A model generated the notes under the pieces. That model saw only the letters and a program-made list of their open reading frames with translations, was not told the origin of the DNA and did not search any database. A stretch of 64,000 nucleotides of DNA from Propionibacterium australiense. Lineage in GTDB: Bacteria > Actinomycetota > Actinomycetes > Propionibacteriales > Propionibacteriaceae. The stretch covers positions 1-64,000 of the forward strand of contig NZ_RCIV01000003.1 of the NCBI RefSeq assembly GCF_003666605.1, written 5' to 3'. The stretch's first letter is position 1; each line of letters starts with the position of its first letter. Position numbers and translations under genes: made by a program. This document shows, in pieces, positions 8,554 to 17,280 of this stretch.

Positions 8554-9282
8554 CTATTTTGCCGAGCCGGTCGGATTACCGGGTCTGAGAACCGCAAACG
8601 GGTCCGTCACGCAGTATCTGGATGACCCAAATCTATAGGTGCGGGCGGGGCGCCCACCACCGACCCCCGGCGTCGTGAGGCGCCCCGTCGCGACGATCTG
8701 ACCACGCCTGCTCAGGACCCGCCCCAGGTTCGTCGCGTCGACGTCGTGACCGAGCACCTCGATGTACAGATCGCGCAGCTGGGCCAGCGTGAACTCGGCC
8801 GGAGCCAGCGCATAGGCGATGTTGGTGTACGACATCTTCGCCCGCACCCGGTCCAGCGCCTCGTCGACGATGCGGCGATGGTCGAAGGCCATGCGCCCGA
8901 GCCCCGCCAGCGGCACCCACTGCCCGGCCGAGCCCTCCCCCGGCTCCACGTCGGGCCCGACCAGTCCGACGTAGGCCGTGGCGATGGTGCGCTCGAAGGG
9001 ATCGCGCTCTGGTTCGGACAGCGACACGAGCTGTTCGCAGTGACCCAGCCGGGTCAGATCGAGTTTGGTCGCCAGGTGCCGCTCCAGGGCCGCGTCCATC
9101 GTCTCGGCGGCGTCGACCGGACCACTGGGCAGGGCCAACTCACCGGTGAACGGCTCACGGGCACGCCGCCAGGTCAGCACCTGCAGCCGACTCTGCCCCG
9201 GCGCCACGCGCAGGATCGCGGCGATGACCTCGTGACGGAACTTGGCCACGCCTCGGTCATCCCTGAACGGCTCACTCGACAC
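8554..9282 (-). CDS. NrtR-type transcriptional regulator (degenerate Nudix domain plus winged helix)
   Basis: A protein of 242 residues. Residues ~15-145 match a Nudix fold, and the C-terminal ~90 residues form a winged helix like that of NrtR regulators (FTLAQLRDLYIEVLGHDVDATNLGRVLSRRG). In the Nudix box the order G-x5-E-x7-R is kept (GPVDAAETMDAALER), but the metal-binding REUxEE is replaced by RHLATK, so hydrolysis is unlikely and ligand sensing is likely. NrtR proteins sense ADP-ribose and control NAD genes. Here the gene lies in line with and directly upstream of sdhCAB. The start is a GTG at 9282 without a clear ribosome site. Confidence 0.75.
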   Translation of the reverse strand: MSSEPFRDDRGVAKFRHEVIAAILRVAPGQSRLQVLTWRRAREPFTGELALPSGPVDAAETMDAALERHLATKLDLTRLGHCEQLVSLSEPERDPFERTIATAYVGLVGPDVEPGEGSAGQWVPLAGLGRMAFDHRRIVDEALDRVRAKMSYTNIAYALAPAEFTLAQLRDLYIEVLGHDVDATNLGRVLSRRGQIVATGRLTTPGVGGGRPARTYRFGSSRYCVTDPFAVLRPGNPTGSAK

Positions 9283-9392
9283 AAGCAGATGCTACCGGTC
9301 GCGCACCATCCAGGTGAGCAGATGGCGCGCGACCGGTACCGCCCGGTGATCAGGCACCAGCACCGGGCACGGGATCGCCCCTCGGGAGTTCC

Positions 9393-10781
<1,389 letters not shown>

Positions 10782-10976
10782 AGATGGCTCCTTCGTCACG
10801 CCGGATGACCGGCTGCGGGCCGATACCTGGCTGGCACCGACTGTGGGCCCACTGGCCCCGCCCCATCATGCCCGAATCACCCCCACGCCATGTCACCGCC
10901 TCACTGCACGGACGCAGGCCCACGCCCGACCATTTCCCGTCATGAATCCGGGCAGAATGAGGACAACCTAAGTTTT

Positions 10977-10991
10977 TGCGAATCATTTGCA
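10977..10991. promoter_or_regulatory. Fur/Zur-type 7-1-7 palindrome upstream of znuA
   Basis: TGCGAAT-C-ATTTGCA has six of seven arm positions paired and an A/T-rich core, the 7-1-7 layout of Fur-family operators. It lies 32 bp before the znuA start. The fourth gene of this cluster encodes a Fur-family repressor, so zinc-dependent autoregulation is the natural reading. No binding data are available here. Confidence 0.6.
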
Positions 10992-11022
10992 TTTTGGAGG
11001 CGATCGGTTCAGACTCGTTCTC

Positions 11023-12018
11023 ATGAAAGATCGACTCGTCCACGCTCCCCTGCGAGCCACCGTCATCGTCATGGCCGGGGCTCTCGCCCTGACCAGCTGC
11101 TCAACGAGTTCGCCGGGAGGCGGGACGGACACCGACACGGTCAGCGTCGTCGCCGCCTTCTACCCGTTCCAGTTCATTGCAGAACAAGTCGGAGGTGACC
11201 ATGTGCAGGTCTCCAATCTGACCCAGCCCGGCTCGGAGCCACACGATCTGGAACTCACGGCTCAGCAGACCGCCTCGATCGGCCAGGCCGATCTGGTGCT
11301 CTACCAGACCGGATTCCAGTCAGCGGTCGATGAAGCAGTGGCGCAGAACACCCCGAAGAGCGCGCTCGACGCAGCCTCGATCGTGGCCCTCCAAGATCCC
11401 GTCGGGTCCACCGAGTCGACAGACGAGGAGGACTCCGATGAAGACCACGACCACGGAGACCACGCAGATCACGACCACAGTCACCACGCAGATCACTTCG
11501 CCAAGGATCCTCACCAGTGGCTCGACCCCCAGAACATGATCACGATCACGAACGCCGTGCGCGACCGGCTCAGTGAGCTGGACACCGAGCATGCCGAGCG
11601 GTACGCGTCGAACGCCACGACGCTCGTCGAGAAGCTCCAGCAGCTCGACTCCGACTACTCGGTACTCGGCAGCTGCCAGCAGAAGAACTTCGTGACGACC
11701 CATGCCGCCTTCGGCTACCTGGCCAGCCGCTACGGTCTGAACCAGATCAGCATCGCCGGCCTGTCCCCCGACGAGGAGCCCTCACCCGCGCGCATCGCCG
11801 CAGTGCAGCAACTGGCCAGGGACAACGGCGTGACGACGATCTTCTACGAGGCCCTCGTCTCGGACAAGGTCGCCAGCTCCATCGCCGGTGACCTGGGCCT
11901 GACCACCGACGTGCTCGACCCCCTCGAGGGCATCACCGACGAGTCGAGGGGCAACGACTACATCGAGGTCATGCAGTCGAACCTGACCGCGCTCAAGACG
12001 GCGAACCAGTGCGGCTGA
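11023..12018 (+). CDS. znuA: Zinc ABC transporter substrate-binding lipoprotein
   Basis: A protein of 331 residues with a lipoprotein signal ending in the lipobox LTSC. It is a cluster 9 metal-binding protein: a metal-site histidine after the first strands (EPHDLELT), then the His/Asp-rich loop EDHDHGDHADHDHSHHADH, which is characteristic of zinc-specific rather than manganese-specific members, followed by DPHQWLDPQN. It captures zinc outside the membrane for ZnuBC. I chose the ATG at 11023, which gives a normal signal peptide; the frame opens earlier with a TTG inside the Fur box. Confidence 0.92.
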   Translation: MKDRLVHAPLRATVIVMAGALALTSCSTSSPGGGTDTDTVSVVAAFYPFQFIAEQVGGDHVQVSNLTQPGSEPHDLELTAQQTASIGQADLVLYQTGFQSAVDEAVAQNTPKSALDAASIVALQDPVGSTESTDEEDSDEDHDHGDHADHDHSHHADHFAKDPHQWLDPQNMITITNAVRDRLSELDTEHAERYASNATTLVEKLQQLDSDYSVLGSCQQKNFVTTHAAFGYLASRYGLNQISIAGLSPDEEPSPARIAAVQQLARDNGVTTIFYEALVSDKVASSIAGDLGLTTDVLDPLEGITDESRGNDYIEVMQSNLTALKTANQCG

Positions 12019-12041
12019 ACCCACCCCACGGATCCCACCCA

Positions 12042-12083
12042 CAGCGTCCTGGCACCCACCCACGGTGGGCCGCCAGGACGCTG
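12042..12083 (+). terminator. Stem-loop between znuA and znuC
   Basis: A perfect 12-bp stem (CAGCGTCCTGGC with its complement) encloses a loop that itself contains CCCAC/GTGGG. It begins 23 bp after the znuA stop and ends 58 bp before znuC. Inside an operon it more likely lowers downstream expression or protects the znuA mRNA than fully terminates, giving an excess of binding protein. Confidence 0.6.
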
Positions 12084-12141
12084 TCCCCGTTTCTCCGGCG
12101 GACCGGACGGGGACAGCGAGCTCTCAGCAGGAGGAGGCATC

Positions 12142-12933
12142 GTGACCACTCAGACCGAGGAGGTCCTGACCTGCCGTGACCTGTGCGTCACTCTCGGCGG
12201 TCACCAGATCCTCGTCGACATCGACGCGCAGGTGCACCGCGCCGAGGCGGTGGCCCTGCTCGGCGCCAATGGATCGGGCAAGTCGACCCTCGTCAAGGCG
12301 CTGCTCGGACTCGTGCCCATCAGCGCCGGCAGCGTCCGGCTGTTCGGCGAGCCCCTGTCGGGGTTCACGCAGTGGCAGCGCATCGGCTACGTGCCACAGC
12401 GGGGACAGTCATCGGTGGCCAACGCCACCGTCCGCGAGATCGTGTCCACCGGGCGGCTCGCCCATCGCAGGCCGTTCCGCCGGTTGAGCGCCACCGACAA
12501 GGCCGTCATCGACGAGTCCCTGGAACGCGTCGGCCTGCTCCACCGCGCCGGTGACCCGATCGGCATCCTCTCCGGCGGTCAGCAGCAGCGGGCCCTCATC
12601 GCGCGGGCCCTAGCCAGTCAGGCCGAGCTCCTGGTGATGGACGAGCCCCTGGCCGCCCTCGACCTGGACACCCAGAAGAACCTCACGGAGTTGTTCGGCG
12701 CCCTCACCTCGGACGGCCTGTCGATCCTGGTCGTCCTGCACGGGCTGGGGCCGATGGCCGGGATCATCGACCGCTGCATCATGCTCCACGCCGGTCACAA
12801 GGTGCATGACGGCCCGTTCGAGCCGAGCGGCGCCAACGGGGGCGGCGACCACCACCCCGACACGCCCCGGCCGGGCCCCTATCTGCTCAGCCCCAGTCTC
12901 ATGAGACAGCTCGACACCAGGAAGAGGAGCTGA
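12142..12933 (+). CDS. znuC: Zinc ABC transporter ATP-binding protein
   Basis: A protein of 263 residues on the cytoplasmic side of the transporter. Walker A is GANGSGKS, the signature is LSGGQQQR and Walker B is LLVMDEP, with a switch histidine in VVLHGLG. The C-terminus carries a short His-containing segment (GGGDHHPDTPRPG) that could bind metal. AGGAGGAGG precedes the ATG. The stop is followed one base later by znuB. Confidence 0.92.
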   Translation: MTTQTEEVLTCRDLCVTLGGHQILVDIDAQVHRAEAVALLGANGSGKSTLVKALLGLVPISAGSVRLFGEPLSGFTQWQRIGYVPQRGQSSVANATVREIVSTGRLAHRRPFRRLSATDKAVIDESLERVGLLHRAGDPIGILSGGQQQRALIARALASQAELLVMDEPLAALDLDTQKNLTELFGALTSDGLSILVVLHGLGPMAGIIDRCIMLHAGHKVHDGPFEPSGANGGGDHHPDTPRPGPYLLSPSLMRQLDTRKRS

Positions 12934-12934
12934 G

Positions 12935-13792
12935 ATGTCGATCATCACCCTCGCGTTCATGCAGCGCGCGCTCCTCGCAGCACTGCTGTCGGGCATCATG
13001 AGCCCCGCGGTCGGCACCTACATCGTCCAACGGCGCCTGTCACTGCTCGGCGACGGACTCGGCCACGTGGCCATCGCCGGCGTCGGCCTGGCCCTGGTCA
13101 CCGGCTGGGCACCCACTCCCGTGGCGATCATCGTCTGCGTCATCGGGGCGGTGGCCATCGAACTGGCTCGCCAGAGCGGACGAGCACCCGCCGATGTGGG
13201 CCTGGCCATCCTCTTCTACGGCGGCCTGGCCGCCGGTGTCCTCATGGCCGGTATCTCGGGCAGGGGTTCCGGGGTGCTCTCCCAGTACCTCTTCGGCTCG
13301 CTGACGACGGTGAGCGCCTCGGACGTCATCGTGGTGGCGGTCATGACGGCCATCATCGTGACGCTCTGCCTCGGTCTGGCGCCCCAGCTCTTCGCCGTCT
13401 GCGCCGATGAGGAGTACGCCCGCAGCCAGGGGCTGCCGGTGAGGGCGCTGGAATTGTGCATCGTCGTCATGGCCTCGGTGGCCGTCGCGGTCTCGATGCG
13501 TACCGTCGGGCTCCTCCTGGTGAGCGCCATGATGGTCGTCCCGGTTGCAGCCGCGAACAACCTGGTGACAGGTTTCCGCCGCTCGCTGGCGGCAGCGATG
13601 GGCATCGGCCTGGTGGTCAGCGCAATCGGCGTCATCGGCTCCTACTACTGGAACACCGCCCCCGGCGCGACTATCGTCGTGAGCGCCATCGTCGTGTTCA
13701 TGGTCAGCGCGCCGATCGGGACCTGGCTGCACCGCAGGAGGTCGCTGATGAGCGAGGATGACCTTATAGTGAGAGCAGCAGATGGGCAATGA
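12935..13792 (+). CDS. znuB: Zinc ABC transporter permease
   Basis: A protein of 285 residues with eight or nine hydrophobic segments, of the ABC-3 permease family. It opens with the family-typical SIITLAFMQRALLAALLSG and has the coupling region EEYARSQGLPVRALEL. It starts one base after the znuC stop, so the two are made together. It forms the membrane channel for zinc delivered by ZnuA. Confidence 0.92.
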   Translation: MSIITLAFMQRALLAALLSGIMSPAVGTYIVQRRLSLLGDGLGHVAIAGVGLALVTGWAPTPVAIIVCVIGAVAIELARQSGRAPADVGLAILFYGGLAAGVLMAGISGRGSGVLSQYLFGSLTTVSASDVIVVAVMTAIIVTLCLGLAPQLFAVCADEEYARSQGLPVRALELCIVVMASVAVAVSMRTVGLLLVSAMMVVPVAAANNLVTGFRRSLAAAMGIGLVVSAIGVIGSYYWNTAPGATIVVSAIVVFMVSAPIGTWLHRRRSLMSEDDLIVRAADGQ

Positions 13793-13965
13793 CTCCGTTG
13801 GACACACCGACCCAGCCACCAGCTCACGACCAGCTGGAACAGCACGGACACGATGTGGTGCGTGCACCACGGAGACCATGCGAACCATTCATCCATCGCT
13901 GACCCGGGACTCTGGGAGCAGGGCCCGAACCTGTGACACGACACCGCGGACGGAGAGAAAGGCCG

Positions 13966-14406
13966 ATGAGCGCTGAGAGGTCCACGACCCAGGACACCAA
14001 GACGCCCCCGCGCAATACACGGCAGCGTCGGCTCATCAAGCAGACCCTCGGCGAGGGCCGGGACTTCAGGACCGCCCAGCAGCTGCACGCCGAGCTGGTC
14101 ACGGCCGGCGAGCACGCATCGCTGGCCACCGTCTACCGTGTCCTCAACTCGCTGGCCGACACGGGCGAGGTGGACACCTGGCGCACGCCGGAGGGCGAGA
14201 TGGCCTACCGGCGTTGCCTGACGATCCGCCACCACCACCACCTGATCTGCCGTGACTGCGGCCGAACCGTCGAGGTCAGCGGCGGCCCGGCCGAGAAGTG
14301 GGCCGAGTCGATCGCGTCCGAGCACGGTTTCATCAGGCCCGAGCACCACGTCGAGATCTTCGGCACCTGTACCGAGTGCGCCGCCCGGGAATCCGGCGCG
14401 GGGTGA
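13966..14406 (+). CDS. zur: Fur-family repressor, probably Zur
   Basis: A protein of 146 residues. It has an N-terminal winged helix (FRTAQQLHAELVTAGEHASLATVYRVLNSL), then the metal site HHHHLICRDCGRTVEV and the second cysteine pair CTEC that builds the structural zinc site. The start is ATG 13966, behind GAGAGAAAGG. An upstream in-frame start at 13933 lacks a ribosome site. Its position as the last gene of a zinc-uptake cluster makes Zur much more likely than Fur or a peroxide sensor. Confidence 0.87.
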   Translation: MSAERSTTQDTKTPPRNTRQRRLIKQTLGEGRDFRTAQQLHAELVTAGEHASLATVYRVLNSLADTGEVDTWRTPEGEMAYRRCLTIRHHHHLICRDCGRTVEVSGGPAEKWAESIASEHGFIRPEHHVEIFGTCTECAARESGAG

Positions 14407-14556
14407 ACCGCTGGGTGCGCACCAGCGCCACCAGCGAACCGGGCCCGTCGATCGCCCTCGCCCAACGGGGCATCCGATGCGGGAGCCCCCGAATGGGGCC
14501 GTCGTGCCCGCCGTGGGACGCCAGGGGATAAGGGGATAAGATCAGCACAACAGAAC

Positions 14557-14656
14557 ACATCACCTTTGCGAGGGAAGCCGGTGAGAAACCGGCGCTGACG
14601 CGCAACCGTGAGCCAGGCTCCGCCCTGGCGAGTCGGAATGCTCGCTCTGGTGATCC
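14557..14656 (+). promoter_or_regulatory. Cobalamin riboswitch
   Basis: The conserved core is readable: GGGAAGCCGGTGAGAAACC then GGCGCTG, CGCAACCGTGAG, a GCCAGG/CCTGGC hairpin and GAGTCGGAATGCTCGC, the counterpart of the B12-box 3' half. A closing P1 helix pairs ATCACC (14559-14564) with GGTGAT (14649-14654). It is compact compared with enteric examples. It lies on the plus strand 73 bp upstream of a recombinase-like gene, and no cobalamin biosynthesis or transport gene follows. Alternative hairpins between it and the start codon are described separately. Confidence 0.85.
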
Positions 14657-14684
14657 GGCCCTTCTACCGCTGTCGCGAATGCAT

Positions 14685-14730
14685 CGGTGACCGTGATGTC
14701 ACCGTGCTCTGCAGCGAAAGGATGACATCA
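14685..14730 (+). promoter_or_regulatory. Candidate riboswitch expression platform (two mutually exclusive hairpins)
   Basis: CGGTGAC (14685-14691) can pair with GTCACCG (14698-14704). Alternatively TGATGTCA (14694-14701) can pair with TGACATCA (14723-14730), which covers the spacer between AAAGGA and the ATG, including the A of the start codon. The two pairings share bases and exclude each other. That is the arrangement of a translational on/off switch. Inferred by eye; no folding energy was computed. Confidence 0.5.
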
Positions 14731-15629
14731 TGAGCGCCACGACCTGGCAACTCGACGAACCCCGCGAAGGCGGGTCGGGTTCCGCACCGTCCCTCCATCT
14801 CCTGCCGGCCACGCAGATGTCCCACCGCCTGGACAGCTATCTGCACGTCTGGCTCGCCACCCGCGCCGGAACCGTCGCCGACAAGACCCTCCGCACCGAT
14901 CAGGACCTGCTCCGCCTGATCCCGCAGTCCTGCCTGAGCCAGGACCCCCGCGCCCTCACCCAGCCGGCCGTGAGCCGGCTTCTCGCGCACTTCCGTTCCC
15001 GTGGTCTCAGCGAACTCTCGGTGCGTCGCTACCGCGCCAGCCTGTCCTCCTTCTTCAGCTGGCTGCGCAACCAGGGTGTCATCGACAGCTCGCCGATGCC
15101 CCAGCAGTCATCCGATCAGCCGGCCAGGCAGACCACCACGGCGATGCCGTTCACCGCAGCCGAGCTGCACGCGGCCTTCCGGCTGTGGCAGGCCCGGGAC
15201 CGCCGCCTCGCACTGGTCATGCTCGTCCTGGCCCACACCGGTCTGCGCTGGGCCGAGGCACGCGCCCTGCTCGTCTCGGACGTGCATCTGCGTGAGGGCC
15301 GTCTCATCGTGCGCCGGTCCATGCCCGAGGGCGTGAGTACTCGTGAGTTCAGTCCCGAGTTGATTCGCCGTGTGCCGCTGTCGAAGTGCGCGACCCGTGC
15401 GCTGGCCGAGCTCACTGCCGGGGCCCGCCCGGACCAGCTGGCCATGACGACCGACCGGGGCTGTCAGCTGCACCGCACCTCGGTGCTGCGCGCCCTGGAC
15501 TGGCCGCACACCGGGCAGGGCCGCCGCCTCGTCGACCTGCGTCACACCGCGGCCCAGCTGTGGCTCGACTGCGGTCACTCCCCCGCTCAGGTGCGCGGCT
15601 GGATGGGGCACAGCCTCATCACCGGCTGA
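14730..15629 (+). CDS. Tyrosine-recombinase-like protein lacking the catalytic tyrosine
   Basis: A protein of 299 residues. Residues ~30-120 are a SAM-like core-binding domain (SVRRYRASLSSFFSWLRNQG), and the C-terminal half is an integrase fold. The first arginine is kept (HTGLRWAEARAL), as are the second arginine and the late histidine (LRHTAAQLW, GWMGHS). The usual HxLR histidine is valine (LVDLRHT). The protein ends right after GHSLITG, where the nucleophilic tyrosine would follow some ten residues later. No tyrosine occurs in the next codons in any frame. A good ribosome site (GAAAGGATG) and a hairpin close behind argue for an expressed gene. It should bind DNA but not cut it. It is preceded by a cobalamin riboswitch. 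Confidence 0.8.
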   Translation: MSATTWQLDEPREGGSGSAPSLHLLPATQMSHRLDSYLHVWLATRAGTVADKTLRTDQDLLRLIPQSCLSQDPRALTQPAVSRLLAHFRSRGLSELSVRRYRASLSSFFSWLRNQGVIDSSPMPQQSSDQPARQTTTAMPFTAAELHAAFRLWQARDRRLALVMLVLAHTGLRWAEARALLVSDVHLREGRLIVRRSMPEGVSTREFSPELIRRVPLSKCATRALAELTAGARPDQLAMTTDRGCQLHRTSVLRALDWPHTGQGRRLVDLRHTAAQLWLDCGHSPAQVRGWMGHSLITG

Positions 15630-15655
15630 GTTCCCGCATGACCGCACCCGGAGAT

Positions 15656-15690
15656 GCCGGGGCCGGTGCGCAGAACGCACCGGCCCCGGC
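15656..15690. terminator. Bidirectional hairpin between the recombinase-like gene and the MFS gene
   Basis: A perfect 15-bp stem GCCGGGGCCGGTGCG with loop CAGAA. It starts 26 bp after the recombinase-like stop and ends 15 bp before the stop of the convergent transporter gene, so it can end both transcripts. Confidence 0.85.
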
Positions 15691-15705
15691 CATCGTGGTG
15701 ACTGG

Positions 15706-17055
15706 TCATTCGACCATGTCCTGGCTCCTGAGCTCGGGCAGGAACAGGGCGGAGACGGCCGCGATGACGAAGCTCACCGCGAAGACGACGAAGACCAGTG
15801 CATAACCGCCCTGCAGGATGAACGGCACGACGAGGGGAGCGATGATGCCAGCCACCCGGCCCACGGCCGAAGCGGCTCCCGTCCCGGCCCCGCGCAGTGC
15901 GGTCGGGTAGATCTCGGGTCCGATCGCGTACAGGGCGCCCCAGGCACCCAGGTTGAAGAAACTGAGCGCGCAACCGGCGATCATGATGCCAGACGCGCCG
16001 GATTGCAGGCCGAACGCCACGGCCGAGATCCCCGATGCCAGGAGGAAGCTCGCGAGGGTTGGGCGCCTGCCCCAGCGCTCGATGAGCCAGGAGGCCACCG
16101 CATAGCCGGGGAGCTGGGCGAGTGTGATGACCAGTGTGTACCCCATGGAGTGGACCAGTGAATGTCCCTGGCGGTAGAGCAGGGTCGGCATCCAGGTGAA
16201 GGCGCCGTAGTAGCTCAGGTTGACGAAGAACCAGACCAGCCACAGCGCGATCGTCGAGCGGCGATGGGCCGGTGCGAGCAGCGATCGGGCGCCCACCCCC
16301 TTCGGGGACGTGCTGAGCGGCGTGCCGGTGATCGCCCTCGCCTCATCCGTCTCGGGCTCGACGCCGGCCGACCGCTCGAAGACACGCACCGAGGCCTCCG
16401 CCTGGTCGAGGCGACCAACCGACTCGAGGAAGCGCACGGACTCGGGCAGGCCGTGTCGGACGACGAGCGCATAGGCGGTCGGGACGATGCCCACCAGCAG
16501 GGCCCAGCGCCAGCCGGGCCAGCCACCGATGCTCCGCGGCACGAGGAAGTAGCCGAGCAGGGCGGCCAGGATCCAGCCCAGTGCCCAGAAGCTCTCCAGC
16601 CAGACGACCATGCGCCCTCTGATGCGCTGCGGGGCGAACTCGCTGACCAGGGTCGAGGCGACGGGCAGCTCGGCGCCCAGGCCGAGTCCGACGATGAGGC
16701 GCAGGACGATGAGCATGGCCACGCCGGTGGAGAAGGCCGCGGCACCGGTTGCGATGCCGTAGACGAGCAGGGTCATGGCGAAGACGTTCCGCCGCCCCAG
16801 CCTGTCGGCGAGCAGGCCGCCGACGGAGGCACCGATCATCATGCCGACGAAACCGATCGAGCCGATCCAGCTGAGTTGTCCGTTCGAGAGCCCCCACTGA
16901 GCGGCCAGGGCTGTCATGACGTAGCTGATGAGGCCCACGTCCATCGCGTCGAGGGCCCACCCGATGCCGGATCCGACGAGCAGCTTGCCGTGCTCGGGCG
17001 AGAAGCGCAGGCGGTTGAGCCGTTCGGCTCGTGTCGGTGGTTCTCCGGTGGTCAT
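15706..17055 (-). CDS. Major facilitator superfamily metabolite:proton symporter
   Basis: A protein of 449 residues with about twelve membrane helices. It has the MFS loop signatures GGLLADRLGRRNVFA and ERWGRRPT and the sugar/acid-symporter style APQRIRGRM. Overall form resembles the aromatic-acid/niacin (AAHS/SV2-like) group; the substrate is not determinable. The ATG at 17055 has GAAGGAG seven bases upstream. The in-frame extension to 17238 is not protein-like. A GGGCGGGT hairpin (17073-17091) sits just before the ribosome site in its leader. Confidence 0.82.
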   Translation of the reverse strand: MTTGEPPTRAERLNRLRFSPEHGKLLVGSGIGWALDAMDVGLISYVMTALAAQWGLSNGQLSWIGSIGFVGMMIGASVGGLLADRLGRRNVFAMTLLVYGIATGAAAFSTGVAMLIVLRLIVGLGLGAELPVASTLVSEFAPQRIRGRMVVWLESFWALGWILAALLGYFLVPRSIGGWPGWRWALLVGIVPTAYALVVRHGLPESVRFLESVGRLDQAEASVRVFERSAGVEPETDEARAITGTPLSTSPKGVGARSLLAPAHRRSTIALWLVWFFVNLSYYGAFTWMPTLLYRQGHSLVHSMGYTLVITLAQLPGYAVASWLIERWGRRPTLASFLLASGISAVAFGLQSGASGIMIAGCALSFFNLGAWGALYAIGPEIYPTALRGAGTGAASAVGRVAGIIAPLVVPFILQGGYALVFVVFAVSFVIAAVSALFLPELRSQDMVE

Positions 17056-17197
17056 GGTGACTCCTTCGGATCGGGCGGGTCCCACCCGCCCCAGGTTTTC
17101 GACGATTAGACGATAACATGGGGCGGGTGCCCCCACCCGCAGCACACCATCTATTTTTCGATCTGACAGCGAAAACTTGTCATCCCCGAAACGAATC

Positions 17198-17228
17198 CGC
17201 CCGCCCCTCAATAGCTGAGAGGCGGGCG
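17198..17228. terminator. Hairpin terminator downstream of eutH
   Basis: CGCCCGCC and GGCGGGCG arms, extended by CTCA/TGAG after one mismatch, with loop ATAGC. It lies about 50 bp beyond the eutH stop and would close the long eut transcript. The gap between eutH and the MFS gene (17056-17280) otherwise holds only the MFS leader. Confidence 0.65.
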
Positions 17229-17280
17229 TTCCGTACACACCGCGGCGAGGACCTCGTTCCGATCAGACCGCGCGTCGTGG

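Noticed and set aside
10800-10976. Possible T-box leader for glyS
   Set aside because: No AGGGTGG-type T-box sequence, specifier stem or antiterminator could be found on the minus strand.
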